This document shows positions 20,769 through 32,630 of a DNA stretch of 64,000 nt, in pieces (the first letter of the stretch is position 1; each line of letters begins with the position of its first letter). Below the pieces are notes generated by a model. That model was not told the origin of the DNA. It saw only the letters and a program-made list of their open reading frames with translations, and did no database searches. The stretch spans positions 3,286,001 to 3,350,000 of the forward strand of contig NZ_CP066129.1 of NCBI RefSeq assembly GCF_019242955.1, given 5' to 3'. The stretch is from Morganella morganii. GTDB lineage: Bacteria > Pseudomonadota > Gammaproteobacteria > Enterobacterales > Enterobacteriaceae. The position numbers and the translations under genes are program-made.

Positions 20769-21218
20769 TCAGTCCTGCAGGCGGGCAATTTCCTCGCCGA
20801 ATTCACGGATATCCTCAAAACTGCGGTAAACCGACGCAAAGCGGATATACGCGACTTTATCCAGCTTTTTCAGCTCGCTCATCACCAGTTCGCCGACAAA
20901 CTTAGCAGAGACTTCCCGTTCACCGGTAGCCCGTAACTGTGATTTGATATGGCTGAGGGAGGTTTCGATATTGTCAGAACTGACCGGACGTTTCTCCAGC
21001 GCCTTTTGCATACCGCGGCGCAGTTTTTCTTCGTCAAACGGTTCACGGCTGTCATCACTTTTGATCACGCGCGGCATAACCAGTTCGGCAACCTCAAACG
21101 TGGTAAAGCGTTCGTGACATTCCAGACACTGGCGGCGGCGGCGGACCTGGGAGCCATCACCCACCAGGCGTGAGTCGATGACTTTGGTATCAACGGCAGA
21201 GCAAAACGGGCAATGCAT
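20769..21218 (-). CDS. nrdR: Transcriptional repressor NrdR
   Basis: Zinc-ribbon and ATP-cone repressor of ribonucleotide reductase genes. 149 residues. The zinc ribbon has CPFC (residues 3-6) and CLEC (31-34), followed by the ATP-cone beginning [16 protein letters not shown]. It heads nrdR-ribD-ribH-nusB. Confidence 0.97.
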   Translation of the reverse strand: MHCPFCSAVDTKVIDSRLVGDGSQVRRRRQCLECHERFTTFEVAELVMPRVIKSDDSREPFDEEKLRRGMQKALEKRPVSSDNIETSLSHIKSQLRATGEREVSAKFVGELVMSELKKLDKVAYIRFASVYRSFEDIREFGEEIARLQD

Positions 21219-21267
21219 AAATTATCCTGCGGGTCAATGAACTGTCGCGGTAGTTTACCCTGTTTAC

Positions 21268-21312
21268 ACATAAAAAACACCCTGCATGCTTGCACATACA
21301 GGGTGTTTTCTG
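21268..21312 (-). terminator. Terminator of the queA-tgt-yajC-secDF unit
   Basis: Minus strand: AAAACACCCTG, 14-base loop, CAGGGTGTTTT and a T-run, 20 bp beyond the secF stop. Confidence 0.8.
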
Positions 21313-21328
21313 TTTTTCACGGCAGAAA

Positions 21329-22297
21329 TTACGGCAGGATAGATTCCTGATCCGCACCTTCTTTTTCCACTTTCTGCACAATCAGGTGCTCACGCTTCAT
21401 ACCCAGTTTCAGGGCCAGCGCGGACGCCACGTAGATTGAGGAAATAGTACCGATAGACACACCGATCAGCATGACCAGTGAGAAGCCCTGCAGCATCGCA
21501 CCGCCGAAGATATAGAGCATCAGAACCACTAACAGGGTGGTTGCCGATGTCATAATGGTACGGCTTAACGTCTGAGTCAGGGAAACGTTCATGATCTCAT
21601 ACGACGTACCACGGCGGATTTTGCGGAAGTTCTCACGGATACGGTCAGATACCACGATACTGTCGTTCAGTGAGTAACCGATAACCGACATCAGAGATGC
21701 CACAATGGTCAGGTCAATCTCAATATGGAATAACGACAGTACACCAAGGGTGATGATAACGTCATGCGCCAGCGCGATTACCGCACCTAACGCCAGACGC
21801 CATTCAAACCGCATCGCCACGTAAATCAGAATACAGATTAATGCCGCAATCAGCGCCATCGCCCCGGTCTGAGCCAGTTCCGCACCCACACTCGGGCCGA
21901 CGAACTCGATACGCTTAACCACCGCACTTTCATCAATGTTTTTGTTGATCACATTGATAACAGTTTTACCCAGTTCCTGACCGGCAGCACCTTCTGCCGG
22001 CGGCAGACGCACCATGATGTCACGGCTGCTGCCGAAGTTCTGGATCAGCGGATCTTTAAATCCTGCCTGCGCGACGGTATCACGGATTTTATCCAGGTCA
22101 GCCGGCTGGCTGAAGTTAACTTCAATGACGGTACCGCCGGTGAAGTCCAGACCCCAGTTAAACCCTTTCACGCCGATGATTGCCACAGAGGCAATCAGCA
22201 GCAGCGCCGAAATGGTAAATGCCACGTTGTCCCAGCGCATAAAGTCATAGACTCTGCGGCCGTGGTTTAATTGTTCAACAGTATAATCCTGTGCCAC
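21329..22297 (-). CDS. secF: Protein translocase subunit SecF
   Basis: RND-like partner of SecD that uses proton motive force to complete protein export through SecYEG. The start is GTG at 22297 (then [12 protein letters not shown]), with AAGGAGC 6 bp upstream; the open frame running 15 codons further into secD is not the gene. 322 residues (323 in E. coli) with six membrane helices. Motifs [26 protein letters not shown] and the C-terminal GADQESILP are conserved. Lies 10 bp after secD. Confidence 0.97.
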   Translation of the reverse strand: MAQDYTVEQLNHGRRVYDFMRWDNVAFTISALLLIASVAIIGVKGFNWGLDFTGGTVIEVNFSQPADLDKIRDTVAQAGFKDPLIQNFGSSRDIMVRLPPAEGAAGQELGKTVINVINKNIDESAVVKRIEFVGPSVGAELAQTGAMALIAALICILIYVAMRFEWRLALGAVIALAHDVIITLGVLSLFHIEIDLTIVASLMSVIGYSLNDSIVVSDRIRENFRKIRRGTSYEIMNVSLTQTLSRTIMTSATTLLVVLMLYIFGGAMLQGFSLVMLIGVSIGTISSIYVASALALKLGMKREHLIVQKVEKEGADQESILP

Positions 22298-22307
22298 AAC
22301 GTGCTCC

Positions 22308-24155
22308 TTAAATAGACAGCTTATTAATACGTTTACCGCCATACAGCAGGTTCACGATGGCGCGTGTACCGATAATCGCTGTAAACATGGAGGTTGCCAC
22401 ACCAATGGCTGTCGTAATCGCAAATCCTTTAATCGAACCGGTACCGACCGCGTAAAGAATAACAGCGGTAATCAGTGTGGTTAAGTTTGCGTCGATAATA
22501 CTTGAGAAGGCGCCTTTATACCCTTCATGGATCGCCTGCTGGACAGATCGGCCGTTACGCAGCTCCTCTTTGATACGTTCGTTTATCAGAACGTTCGCAT
22601 CGACCGCAACCGCAAGGGTCAGCACGATCCCCGCAATCCCCGGCATGGTCAGCGTTGCACCCGGTAACAGCGACATCACCCCGACAATCAGGATAAGGTT
22701 CGCCAGTAACGCGCTGCTCGCGATCAGACCGAACTTACGGTAGTAGATCACCATGAAGAGAATTGAAGCCATCAGCCCCCACAGACACGCTTCCAGGCCC
22801 TGCTCGATATTCTGCAGACCCAGAGTCGGCCCGATGGTCCGCTCTTCCACAATCTGGATTGGTGCAATCAGAGCACCGGCACGCAGCAGCAGTGATAACT
22901 GACGTGCTTCATTGGCATTATCAATCCCGGTGATACGGAAGTTCGATCCTAAACGGGACTGAATATTGGCAATGTTGATAACTTCTTCGTTTTTCTCAAG
23001 GATTGAGCGGCCTGCGGCATCTTTACGCCCGCTGTCTTTATATTCGACAAACAGGGTCGCCATCGGCTTATACAGGTTATCCTTGGTGAAATCGGACATG
23101 GTGTTACCACCGGTGCTGTCCAGCGAGATACTGACCTGCGGCTGACCGTATTCATCACTCTGTGATGTGGAGTCAGTAATATGGTCACCGGTCAGAATCA
23201 CACGCTTGTACAGTGCGACTTTACGTCCGTCACGGGTGTATTTCACTTCGGTGTCGCCCGGGATACGGCCTGCATCGATAGCGGCAGGGTCAACAGTGCT
23301 GTTGACCAGACGGAATTCCAGCGTCGCGGTTGCGCCGAGGATTTCTTTCGCCCGTGCGGTATCCTGGATACCCGGTAATTCCACCACGATGCGGTCCGCA
23401 CCCTGGCGCTGTACCAGCGGCTCAGCAACACCCAGCTGGTTAACACGGTTACGCAGGATAGTAATGTTCTGCATGACGGCGTAACTGCGCGCTTCACTTA
23501 AGCGCTGATCGCTCATCACGGCGGTCAGGGTACTGCCTGAACCATCTTTGAAAACTAAATCACGCAGGCGTTTTGATAACAGAGAGCTGGCTTCGGAACG
23601 TGAAGCATCATCACGGAAGCGGACTTCCACGCCGTAATCCGCAGATTTGCGGACAGAAGCGAACGGAATACTGTTTTCACGCAGCAGAGAACGGATACCA
23701 TCCAGGTTCTGCTCCTGCAGTTTACCCAGCGCGGTTTCCATATCCACTTCCATCAGGAAGTGAACACCGCCACGCAGGTCAAGACCCAGTTTCATCGGCT
23801 CGCCACCGACGGCAGTCAGCCATTTCGGTGTTGCCGGGGCAAGGTTCAGGGCAACAACATATTGCTCACCTAAGCCTTTCACCAGCTCTTCACGGGCACG
23901 TAACTGGATATCAGGATTTGAGAAACGGGCAAGTATCACACCATTTTCCAGTGCGACCGACTTACTCGCGATCTGATCTTTTTCTAAAATGCTCCGGACC
24001 TGATCCAGGGTCTGTTCATTGGCGGCGGTTCCCCGCGCGCCAGTGATTTGAACAGCCGGATCCTCTCCGTACAGGTTTGGAAGCGCATAAAGCAAACCGA
24101 TGAGGATCGCAGCGATCAGCATCAGATACTTCCACAAAGGATAACGGTTTAACAC
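22308..24155 (-). CDS. secD: Protein translocase subunit SecD
   Basis: 615 residues, six membrane helices and a large periplasmic P1 domain (about 30-440). GTG start at 24155, followed by [13 protein letters not shown] as in E. coli. Conserved: [39 protein letters not shown] and [12 protein letters not shown]. Forms the SecDF-YajC complex with its neighbours. Confidence 0.98.
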   Translation of the reverse strand: MLNRYPLWKYLMLIAAILIGLLYALPNLYGEDPAVQITGARGTAANEQTLDQVRSILEKDQIASKSVALENGVILARFSNPDIQLRAREELVKGLGEQYVVALNLAPATPKWLTAVGGEPMKLGLDLRGGVHFLMEVDMETALGKLQEQNLDGIRSLLRENSIPFASVRKSADYGVEVRFRDDASRSEASSLLSKRLRDLVFKDGSGSTLTAVMSDQRLSEARSYAVMQNITILRNRVNQLGVAEPLVQRQGADRIVVELPGIQDTARAKEILGATATLEFRLVNSTVDPAAIDAGRIPGDTEVKYTRDGRKVALYKRVILTGDHITDSTSQSDEYGQPQVSISLDSTGGNTMSDFTKDNLYKPMATLFVEYKDSGRKDAAGRSILEKNEEVINIANIQSRLGSNFRITGIDNANEARQLSLLLRAGALIAPIQIVEERTIGPTLGLQNIEQGLEACLWGLMASILFMVIYYRKFGLIASSALLANLILIVGVMSLLPGATLTMPGIAGIVLTLAVAVDANVLINERIKEELRNGRSVQQAIHEGYKGAFSSIIDANLTTLITAVILYAVGTGSIKGFAITTAIGVATSMFTAIIGTRAIVNLLYGGKRINKLSI

Positions 24156-24190
24156 GGCAGTCCCTTCGGGAAAATCATACTACAGGAAGA

Positions 24191-24526
24191 TTACAGCGCC
24201 TTCAGTGTACCTTTCGGTAAAACTGCTGCGACGAAATCACGTTTGATGGTTACTTCAGTTGTTTCGTTCAGTTCCAGAACGATGTAGCCGGTGTCAGACA
24301 CTTTAGCCACACGACCGATCAGACCACCGGTAGTTAACACTTCATCGCCTTTCGCGATAGAGTCCATTAATTGCTTGTGTGATTTTGCACGTTTCTGTTG
24401 CGGGCGCAGGATCATGAAGTAGAAAATCAGCACGAATACGACCAGCATGATAATCAGAGACATCGGGCTGCCCTGAGAAGCTGCCGCACCTGTCGATGCT
24501 ACTGCGTCAGAAATGAAAAAACTCAT
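24191..24526 (-). CDS. yajC: Sec translocon accessory protein YajC
   Basis: Single-span membrane protein of the SecDF-YajC complex, 111 residues. ATG at 24526 (MSFFISDAVAS) with AGAGGA 8 bp upstream; an in-frame TTG one codon earlier is unlikely. One membrane segment (about 20-40), then the cytoplasmic LRPQQKRAKSHKQLMDSI and GDEVLTTGGLIGRV. Confidence 0.97.
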   Translation of the reverse strand: MSFFISDAVASTGAAASQGSPMSLIIMLVVFVLIFYFMILRPQQKRAKSHKQLMDSIAKGDEVLTTGGLIGRVAKVSDTGYIVLELNETTEVTIKRDFVAAVLPKGTLKAL

Positions 24527-24573
24527 CAAACTATCCTCTTGTTATTCACATAATTATCAGGCAGATAAACCTG

Positions 24574-24607
24574 CCGGTGGTGCATCGCCTATGTTATACA
24601 CCACCGG
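24574..24607. other. Inverted repeat between tgt and yajC
   Basis: A 9-bp perfect stem CCGGTGGTG/CACCACCGG with a 16-base loop and no T run. It may modulate processing or expression between tgt and yajC; no family recognised. Confidence 0.35.
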
Positions 24608-24627
24608 GTGATCCCGTTTCGGGGAAA

Positions 24628-25806
<1,179 letters not shown>

Positions 25807-25849
25807 TCAGCAGTCGCTGAAATCTGCCGGATCAGTAATCTGTAGTATA

Positions 25850-26926
25850 TCAGTCGTCGTGACCAACTTTTTCAAATTTCGCCTGCGGGTTGCGGGTAAT
25901 AAACATCGCATCCCCGTAGCTGAAGAAACGGTAATGCTCACGTACCGCTGCCTCATAGGCCTGCATGGTGTGCTGATAACCGGCAAATGCGGAAACCAGC
26001 ATAATCAGCGTGGATTCCGGCAGATGGAAGTTGGTGATCAGTGCATCCACCACCTGATACTCATATCCCGGATAAATAAAGATTTGGGTATCATCAAAGA
26101 ACGGTGCAATCAGTGCATCCTGTGCCGCTTTCGCCGCGCTTTCAAGAGAGCGCACCGACGTTGTGCCGACCGCAATCACTTTATTACCGCGTGCTTTACA
26201 CGCCAGCACAGCATCAACCACGTTTTGCGGCACTTCCGCATATTCGGAGTGCATGATGTGATCTTCAATATTATCCACGCGCACCGGCTGGAATGTCCCA
26301 GCCCCGACATGCAGGGTGACAAAGGCCATTTCCACACCTTTTTCACGCAGTGCCGCCAGCAGCGGCTCGTCAAAGTGCAGCCCGGCTGTCGGTGCGGCGA
26401 CCGCACCAGGCCGGTCATTATACACGGTCTGGTATAACTCGCGATCCGACTCTTCATCCGGACGGTCGATATAAGGCGGCAGCGGCATATGACCAATCTG
26501 ATTGAGAATGGTCAGCACATCGCGCTCATCATCAAAACGGATTTCAAACAGGGCCCCGTGACGCGCCACCATCGTGGCATTTACGCTCTCATCTTCGCCC
26601 AGCAGGAGTTCCGCACCCTCTTTCGGTGCTTTGGATGCACGGACATGCGCCAGTACGCGATGCTCATCCAGCATCCGTTCCACCAGCACTTCAATCTTTC
26701 CGCCGGAGGCTTTGCGGCCGAACATTCTGGCGGGGATCACGCGGGTATCATTAAATACCAGCAGATCACCGGGATTGAGTTTATCCAGCACATCGGTGAA
26801 GATACCGTGGTTCAGTTCACCACTGGCACCATCGAGTGATAACAGACGGCACTTGCTCCGTTCCGCCTGCGGATAGCGGGCGATAAGTTCGTCCGGCAGT
26901 TCAAAAGTAAAATCGGCAACACGCAT
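25850..26926 (-). CDS. queA: S-adenosylmethionine:tRNA ribosyltransferase-isomerase
   Basis: Transfers and rearranges the ribosyl part of SAM onto preQ1-tRNA to form epoxyqueuosine. 358 residues (356 in E. coli). Seen: start [77 protein letters not shown]. First gene of the queA-tgt-yajC-secDF unit; divergent from acpH. Confidence 0.98.
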   Translation of the reverse strand: MRVADFTFELPDELIARYPQAERSKCRLLSLDGASGELNHGIFTDVLDKLNPGDLLVFNDTRVIPARMFGRKASGGKIEVLVERMLDEHRVLAHVRASKAPKEGAELLLGEDESVNATMVARHGALFEIRFDDERDVLTILNQIGHMPLPPYIDRPDEESDRELYQTVYNDRPGAVAAPTAGLHFDEPLLAALREKGVEMAFVTLHVGAGTFQPVRVDNIEDHIMHSEYAEVPQNVVDAVLACKARGNKVIAVGTTSVRSLESAAKAAQDALIAPFFDDTQIFIYPGYEYQVVDALITNFHLPESTLIMLVSAFAGYQHTMQAYEAAVREHYRFFSYGDAMFITRNPQAKFEKVGHDD

Positions 26927-27037
26927 GAGATTCTCGGTTTCATCTCAAAAAGAAAAACAGGCGCAATAGTCTAGTGCCCCGGTAAGCAGGGCGCAAGAAA
27001 TAACCCGTCTGACGGCGGAATAAAAGGCTGCGGTATT

Positions 27038-27625
27038 ATGAATTTTCTCGCACATCTCCACCTTGCCTCACTGGCAAACAGCAGTTTTCTCGGCAATCTG
27101 ATGGCAGATTTTGTCCGCGGCGCGCCGGAAGACCAGTACAGCGCACCGGTCGCCGCGGGGATCAGGCTGCACCGGCGCATTGATACCCTGACCGATTCAC
27201 ACCCGCTGGTGCGGGAAGCCCGTCAGTTATTCCGCCCGGAATACCGCCGCTATGCACCGATCACGCTGGATGTGGTCTGGGATCATTTCCTCTCTCTGCA
27301 CTGGTCAGCATTTGAACCGGCAGTCTCCCTGACAGATTTCACACAACACGTCCGTACAGTGATTGAGCCGCAGCTGGCTTTTACGCCGGTGAAGTTTCAG
27401 GAGCTGAATGAATTTATGTGGCCGCAGCGCTGGTTAATCCGTTATCAGGAAGTCCCCTATATCGGACAGGTGCTGGCAGGGATGGCAAAACGGCGTCCGA
27501 AACTCGCCGCTCTCAGGGAGACAAATCAGGATTTTACAGATAATTATCAGTCTCTTGAGGAGATTTTCTTCCGCTTCTACCCTCAGATGATGGATACCGT
27601 GACAAAGCCGTTTACAGCTCAGTAA
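27038..27625 (+). CDS. acpH: Acyl carrier protein phosphodiesterase
   Basis: Removes the 4'-phosphopantetheine group from holo-ACP. 195 residues of the HD-like AcpH family. The start MNFLAHLHLA with GNLMADFVRG and GIRLHRRIDTLTDSHP contains the His and Asp residues expected at the metal site. Synteny queA-acpH is as in E. coli; malZ and proY, which follow there, are not present. Confidence 0.95.
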   Translation: MNFLAHLHLASLANSSFLGNLMADFVRGAPEDQYSAPVAAGIRLHRRIDTLTDSHPLVREARQLFRPEYRRYAPITLDVVWDHFLSLHWSAFEPAVSLTDFTQHVRTVIEPQLAFTPVKFQELNEFMWPQRWLIRYQEVPYIGQVLAGMAKRRPKLAALRETNQDFTDNYQSLEEIFFRFYPQMMDTVTKPFTAQ

Positions 27626-27716
27626 CGGTTTTTACGTTCATTCACACAATTAGCACTTGAACTTTACTCAAATAACTCTATCTTATTCGGGTAGCAGATA
27701 GAATAATGAACTATTG

Positions 27717-27731
27717 ATAGGTAAAACCTAT
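27717..27731 (+). promoter_or_regulatory. ATAG-N7-CTAT motif upstream of the peroxiredoxin
   Basis: This spacing is one half of the OxyR recognition pattern (ATAG-N7-CTAT repeated). The second half-site is not at the expected phase, so the assignment is weak. It lies about 100 bp before the peroxiredoxin ATG, in an A+T-rich gap. Confidence 0.25.
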
Positions 27732-27829
27732 TATATTAATCGGTATTATGAACTTTAATACCGTCCCCGGATTCTTTATTCTGTCTGTTGTTTATTGCCA
27801 TACTCTATATAATCTTACAGGAGTAAATT

Positions 27830-28432
27830 ATGGTTCTGGTAACCCGTCAAGCCCCCGATTTTACAGCTGCAGCCGTTATGGGTAACGGTGAAATTGTTGA
27901 TAACTTCAATCTGAAAAAACACCTGAACGGCCGTCCGGCTGTTATCTTCTTCTGGCCGATGGACTTCACTTTCGTCTGCCCTTCTGAGCTGATCGCATTC
28001 GATCACCGCTATGAAGAATTCAAAAAACGCGGTGTGGAAGTGATTGGTGTGTCTATGGACTCTGAGTTTGTTCATAACGCATGGCGTAATACTGCTATCG
28101 AAGATGGCGGTATCGGTCAGGTTCAGTATCCGATGATTGCGGATATCAAACATGACATCATGCGAGCTTACGGCGTTGAGTTTCCGGAAGCCGGTGTTGC
28201 TCTGCGCGGTTCTTTCCTGGTGGACAAAAACGGTGTTGTCCGTCACCAGGTCGTCAACGACCTGCCGCTGGGCCGTAACGTAGACGAAATGCTGCGTATG
28301 GTTGACGCACTGCAATTCCACGAAGAGCACGGTGATGTGTGTCCTGCTCAGTGGGAAAAAGGTCAGGAAGGTATGAATGCATCTCCGAAAGGCGTTGCTG
28401 ACTTCCTGAAAAAGAACTCCGGCAAACTGTAA
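27830..28432 (+). CDS. Typical 2-Cys peroxiredoxin (Prx1/TsaA type)
   Basis: Thiol peroxidase reducing hydrogen peroxide and organic hydroperoxides. 200 residues. Peroxidatic Cys50 lies in DFTFVCPSE, preceded by the active-site Pro43, and resolving Cys171 in GDVCPAQW. It is a closer match to eukaryote-like Prx1/TsaA proteins than to E. coli AhpC (187 residues, and no ahpF lies nearby). The loop reads GGIG instead of GGLG, and the C-terminal helix ends VADFLKKNSGKL. A good ribosome-binding site (CAGGAG) sits 8 bp upstream. It is a monocistronic gene with a terminator. Confidence 0.93.
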   Translation: MVLVTRQAPDFTAAAVMGNGEIVDNFNLKKHLNGRPAVIFFWPMDFTFVCPSELIAFDHRYEEFKKRGVEVIGVSMDSEFVHNAWRNTAIEDGGIGQVQYPMIADIKHDIMRAYGVEFPEAGVALRGSFLVDKNGVVRHQVVNDLPLGRNVDEMLRMVDALQFHEEHGDVCPAQWEKGQEGMNASPKGVADFLKKNSGKL

Positions 28433-28455
28433 GTTCCGGTAGTTAAAAGCGTCGT

Positions 28456-28481
28456 AAAACCAGCCTGAGGGCTGGTTTTTT
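28456..28481 (+). terminator. Terminator of the peroxiredoxin gene
   Basis: Stem AAAACCAGCC/GGCTGGTTTT with a short loop and a run of T, 24 bp after the stop. Confidence 0.88.
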
Positions 28482-28498
28482 ATGCCTGAATCACGGGC

Positions 28499-28530
28499 AA
28501 AAAAATACCCCGCAATACGGGGTATTTTTA
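28499..28530 (-). terminator. Terminator of brnQ
   Basis: Stem ATACCCCG/CGGGGTAT with a 5-base loop and A/T runs on both sides, 13 bp past the brnQ stop. Confidence 0.82.
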
Positions 28531-28542
28531 TAATCAGGGCTA

Positions 28543-29874
28543 TCAGGCGTGTTTGTGATTTACTTCCGGCTCAGCGCCCATAAGGCGATCAACCACAATG
28601 GAAACCACCAGCACTGCCAGTGACGGCGCAAGCCATGCCAGGTCATATTTAAAGAACGGCAGTGACTCAATCCATGACGGCATATAAGAGCCGAACATTT
28701 TAGTGGCTTTCAGCGCCCCCATCGTTCCGATAATCAGGCTGACCAGCATCGCCGGCGCAATGACCCGTCCCGGTTTTTTCCAGAAGCGCAGCGTGAAACT
28801 CAGCAGAATCAGCACAATACACGGCGGATAAATCGATACCAGTACCGGAACGGAGAATGCGATCAGCTTACTCAGCCCCAGGTTTGAAATCACCATGGAG
28901 AATGCACCGAGGATCCACACCAGTTTACGGTAAGAGATCGGCAGATAACGGCTGAAGAATTCCGCACAGGCACAGGTCAGGCCGATAGCGGTCACCATGC
29001 AGGCAACAAAAATCAGCACTGCAAGGAAGAAGCTGCCGTAGTTACCGAAGGTATACTGCACGTATTCATGCAGAATTTCCGCACCATCGGCAGGATTCGG
29101 GATAATCGATCCGCTGTTTTCCCCTAACTTGAACAGAGCCAGATAGACCAGCGTCAGCAGCACACCGGCAATCAGCCCGGCCCACATGGTATAGCGGGTC
29201 AGCAGCGAAGAGTTTTCCACCCCGCGCGAACGGGCGGCATTAACAATGACAATCCCGAATACCATCGCACCAAGGGTATCCATGGTCAGATAACCATTAA
29301 TAAACCCGTTGGAGAACGCCATCTCTTTATACTCCGGCGTTGCCATAATGGCATCACCTGCCGGCCACATTACCGCAGCCACCCCGAGGATAGCCAGAGC
29401 CAGCATTTTAACTGGTGCCAGTACATGCCCGACGCTGTCCAGTAATTTACCCGGATACAGGGAAATACCGATCACACAGGAAAAGTAGATCACACTGTAA
29501 ATCAGCAGGGAAATATCAGATTCCCCGCCCACCAGCGGCGCGATCCCGATTTTATAGGAAACGGTGGCTGTACGCGGTGTGGCAAACAGCGGCCCGACGG
29601 ACAGGTACGCCACAACGGCCAGCAACAGCCCGGCATATTTACCGACCGGTGTGCTGAGTGCCTCAATACCGCCGCCGACTTTTGCCAGAGCGATTACTGT
29701 CAGAACCGGTAAACCGACACCGGTGATCAGGAAACCGGCAGCTGCCGTCCAGACCATTTCCCCGGCCTGAAGACCAACCATCGGCGGAAATATGATATTT
29801 CCTGCCCCGACAAACAGCGCAAAGGTCATAAAACCTAAGGCTAAAATATCTCGTGAAGTTAAACGATGCGCCAT
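28543..29874 (-). CDS. brnQ: Branched-chain amino acid transport system II carrier (BrnQ)
   Basis: Sodium- or proton-coupled symporter for leucine, isoleucine and valine in the inner membrane. 443 residues (439 in E. coli) with twelve membrane helices. Family signatures: [21 protein letters not shown] at the start (helix 1), [11 protein letters not shown] and [18 protein letters not shown]. Monocistronic, between a terminator and a long A+T-rich leader. Confidence 0.96.
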   Translation of the reverse strand: MAHRLTSRDILALGFMTFALFVGAGNIIFPPMVGLQAGEMVWTAAAGFLITGVGLPVLTVIALAKVGGGIEALSTPVGKYAGLLLAVVAYLSVGPLFATPRTATVSYKIGIAPLVGGESDISLLIYSVIYFSCVIGISLYPGKLLDSVGHVLAPVKMLALAILGVAAVMWPAGDAIMATPEYKEMAFSNGFINGYLTMDTLGAMVFGIVIVNAARSRGVENSSLLTRYTMWAGLIAGVLLTLVYLALFKLGENSGSIIPNPADGAEILHEYVQYTFGNYGSFFLAVLIFVACMVTAIGLTCACAEFFSRYLPISYRKLVWILGAFSMVISNLGLSKLIAFSVPVLVSIYPPCIVLILLSFTLRFWKKPGRVIAPAMLVSLIIGTMGALKATKMFGSYMPSWIESLPFFKYDLAWLAPSLAVLVVSIVVDRLMGAEPEVNHKHA

Positions 29875-30241
29875 ATTATTTTTGTCTGCTACTGTTAATT
29901 TAACGTTAAATATTCAATAAAAATATCGGAAATAAAAATCCAACTCCCTGATCTGTCACCGGCGGCATCTCCTGCTGTTTTAACAATCTGTTAGCACTAC
30001 GTTATTCATCATAAGTTAATAACTATAGTGATTACATTTAAAAAACAGTGATATTTGCCAATAACTGACTACAAGTAGAACTTTTATAGCGCAGAAAGGC
30101 AATAGTCAAAGCAAAAACCAGAACTATATACCACAGTCTATTTCCAAAGCAGAGATTGCTGTTATGTAAGCTTCAATAAACACTATATGATTTGTTTATA
30201 TTTTAATCAGACATTTTAAATCTGATGAAATTAACAGCGAT
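29875..30241 (-). promoter_or_regulatory. A+T-rich upstream region of brnQ
   Basis: About 370 bp with no gene. The only clear structure is a perfect 14-bp palindrome ATTTAACGTTAAAT at 29898-29911, ending 24 bp before the brnQ ATG. Otherwise A+T-rich sequence; no leader peptide or T-box was seen. Confidence 0.4.
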
Positions 30242-30270
30242 TAAATAAAGAAAGCGGCAAATGCCGCTTT
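30242..30270 (-). terminator. Terminator of phoBR
   Basis: Minus strand: AAAGCGGC, ATTT loop, GCCGCTTT followed by CTTTATTT. The stem starts inside the phoR stop codon. Confidence 0.82.
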
Positions 30271-31564
30271 AATGAGAGGATTTAGCGATAAGCCGGGCAG
30301 GAATGGTAAAACTGAACTCCGTTCCCTGCCCCGGTTTGCTGGTAATATCCAGATGGGTATGATGATGCTGCAAAGCATGTTTCACTATCGCCAGCCCCAG
30401 ACCGGAGCCGCCGGTCTGCCGGGAGCGGGATTTATCCACACGATAAAAACGCTCGGTCAGACGGGACAAATGTTCGGCCGGGATACCCGGACCGTTATCT
30501 TTGACACTAAACACGGCATTGCCGTTACTCAGTGCCCAGCTGACCTCAATCCGTGTATTTTCCGGCGTGTGATTCACTGCGTTATACACCAGATTAGACA
30601 TCGCACTGCGCAGCTCTTCCTCATCACCGAAAATCTTCAGTTTGTCATCCACCGTAAAGCGGATCTCCTGCTTACCCCGGCTGAGGGTTACGGCTTCCTG
30701 CTGAAGCATGATCAGCATCCCCGGCACATCCACCACCTGATCCAGCCCGCTTTTGACCGCCACTTCAATTTTTGACAGTTGCAAAAGCTGCCTGACCATA
30801 CCGTCCATACGACGAGTCTGTTCCTGCATGGTCAGAATTGCTTTTTTGTTCATCGGATTATCAAAATCCTGATCAGCAAGCATTTCCAGGTAGCCCTGCA
30901 AAACAGTCAGCGGCGTGCGCAGTTCATGACTGACATTGGCGAAAAAATCACGCCGTGAGTTTTCGAGACGGCGTTTTTCTGTCACATCACGGGCAACCAT
31001 CAGCAGTTGTCCTTCCGAATACGGCATGATGCGCAATTCCATCATACTGCTGTTATTCAGTTCCAGTGTCAGCGGCAGCGTGTAATCCCCCTGAGTCAGA
31101 TAGCGGCTGAAGTCCGGATAACGCAGAAGGTTAAAAATGTGCTGTCCGTTATCATCCGGCCAGCGGAATCCCAGCAGGTTCTGGGCATGTTTGTTACACC
31201 AGAAAATATTGCCGTCTTCAGTCATCATCACCACCGCGTCAGGCAGGGATTCAGCGCCGCTGCGAAAGCGTTTGATCAGTGTGGCGAGTTCACGGCGGCG
31301 CTTGCGGTTACGCTGCTGAAGCTGGTAGATACCATAAAAAATCGGTTCCCAGCTGCTGCGGCCGGGCGGCGGCAGCATACTGCGATCCAGCCACAGCCAG
31401 CCGGACAGTTTCAGTAAGTTATAGCTGTGCCAGATAGCAGCGGCAAACAGTGCACCGGCAAGAAACCAGCCGGTATGGCCGAAAAAAAGTGATAAAAAGA
31501 GTGCCGGAAGGCAGAAAATCAGTAATTCCAGTACAATTTTTTTCCACGAAAGACGCTCAAGCAC
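30269..31564 (-). CDS. phoR: Phosphate regulon sensor histidine kinase PhoR
   Basis: Inner-membrane sensor kinase that phosphorylates PhoB when phosphate is scarce. 431 residues as in E. coli; GTG start at 31564 (then [13 protein letters not shown]). Two N-terminal membrane helices (about 10-50), PAS domain (about 96-200), phosphoacceptor His213 in [10 protein letters not shown] box [11 protein letters not shown]1 DNGPGIP and G2 [12 protein letters not shown]. Lies 30 bp after phoB. Confidence 0.97.
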   Translation of the reverse strand: MLERLSWKKIVLELLIFCLPALFLSLFFGHTGWFLAGALFAAAIWHSYNLLKLSGWLWLDRSMLPPPGRSSWEPIFYGIYQLQQRNRKRRRELATLIKRFRSGAESLPDAVVMMTEDGNIFWCNKHAQNLLGFRWPDDNGQHIFNLLRYPDFSRYLTQGDYTLPLTLELNNSSMMELRIMPYSEGQLLMVARDVTEKRRLENSRRDFFANVSHELRTPLTVLQGYLEMLADQDFDNPMNKKAILTMQEQTRRMDGMVRQLLQLSKIEVAVKSGLDQVVDVPGMLIMLQQEAVTLSRGKQEIRFTVDDKLKIFGDEEELRSAMSNLVYNAVNHTPENTRIEVSWALSNGNAVFSVKDNGPGIPAEHLSRLTERFYRVDKSRSRQTGGSGLGLAIVKHALQHHHTHLDITSKPGQGTEFSFTIPARLIAKSSH

Positions 31565-31594
31565 GCGCGATCCTCTTGCGGTTTATCATTATCA

Positions 31595-32284
31595 TCAGTA
31601 ACGGACAGAGAAGCGGTAACCCGTTCCCCGGACTGTCTGTATCATTTTATCATGTCCGTCCGCTTCCAGTGCTTTACGCAGGCGGCGGATATGCACATCC
31701 ACCGTGCGATCCTCAACATAGACGTTTTCGCCCCAGACATAGTTAAGCAGTTGTTCACGGCTGTAAACCCGCTCCGGATGAGTCATAAAGAAATGCAGCA
31801 ATTTAAACTCTGTCGGCCCCATTTCCAGCGGGTTCTCATTACTGGTCACGCGGTGGGAGGCGGGGTCGAGAGTCAGGCCGTTCATCGCGATAAGATCATC
31901 TGCCGCCATCGGGGAGATACGCCGCAGAATCGCTTTAACACGGGCCACTAACTCTTTCGGTGAGAAGGGTTTGGTCAGATAATCATCCGCGCCGGTTTCC
32001 AGACCTTTTACACGGTCTTCCTCTTCACCGCGCGCCGTCAGCATCATCACCGGGATTTCCCGCAGCTGGCTGTCCCGTTTCATATGTTTGATAACCTGAA
32101 TGCCGGAGCCGCCCGGAATCATCCAGTCCAGCAGGACAAGATCAGGGAAAGGCTCCACCAGCCGGGCGATGGCCGCATCATAATCATCTGCCTCAATAGG
32201 CTGATAGCCATTCTGCTCCAGTACAAAACAGACCATTTCACGGATAGGTGCTTCATCTTCAACGACTAAAATTCGTCTTGCCAT
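31595..32284 (-). CDS. phoB: Phosphate regulon response regulator PhoB
   Basis: OmpR-type regulator binding Pho boxes. 229 residues. The receiver domain has the acidic pair at residues 10-11, phosphoacceptor Asp53 ([10 protein letters not shown]) and Lys105 in [10 protein letters not shown]; the winged-helix domain ends with [14 protein letters not shown] and VRGTGYRF. Preceded by its own Pho box. Confidence 0.98.
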   Translation of the reverse strand: MARRILVVEDEAPIREMVCFVLEQNGYQPIEADDYDAAIARLVEPFPDLVLLDWMIPGGSGIQVIKHMKRDSQLREIPVMMLTARGEEEDRVKGLETGADDYLTKPFSPKELVARVKAILRRISPMAADDLIAMNGLTLDPASHRVTSNENPLEMGPTEFKLLHFFMTHPERVYSREQLLNYVWGENVYVEDRTVDVHIRRLRKALEADGHDKMIQTVRGTGYRFSVRY

Positions 32285-32330
32285 GGCGTTCCCTGTTTAC
32301 CGTTAATTCATTTCATCAGACAGTGCCGCG

Positions 32331-32364
32331 ATTATGCGTCACTTTTGTGACAGATTTATGAATA
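32331..32364 (-). promoter_or_regulatory. Pho box and -10 element of the phoB promoter
   Basis: On the minus strand TATTCATAAATCTGTCAC (32364-32347) matches the PhoB-box pattern of two CTGTCA-like repeats and is nearly the same as the E. coli phoB box. It is followed after 10 bp by the -10 hexamer CATAAT (32336-32331). The box takes the place of a -35 element, so phoBR is autoregulated. Confidence 0.88.
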
Positions 32365-32530
32365 TCAGCCGATACCTCAGGCTGCACCGCAAAGATAATG
32401 TCATTAAACTGACATACTACACACAAAATGCGTGTCAGATCGTAAAATACTGGATATTCATCCAATATTTATTCTTACCGGCTGATTTCCGTTATACTCT
32501 GTTTTCAGTAAACCGCCTAACACGAATGCG

Positions 32531-32586
32531 CGGGCACCGTACACGAACACCATTCGCGAACACCATATTGCAAACACCATATTGCA
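32531..32586 (+). repeat. 14-bp tandem repeat upstream of sbcD
   Basis: Two perfect copies of AACACCATATTGCA (32559-32572, 32573-32586), preceded by a near copy GAACACCATTCGCG (32545-32558) and a weaker one (32531-32544). It lies between the phoB promoter and sbcD. Confidence 0.75.
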
Positions 32587-32630
32587 AACAGAATGTGCGG
32601 TCAGTTTTCCCGGCAGGAATAACTATATAT

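Noticed and set aside
22298-22342. Longer SecF starting inside secD
   Set aside because: The extra 15 codons have no family similarity; the GTG at 22297 has a good ribosome-binding site and the conserved N-terminus.
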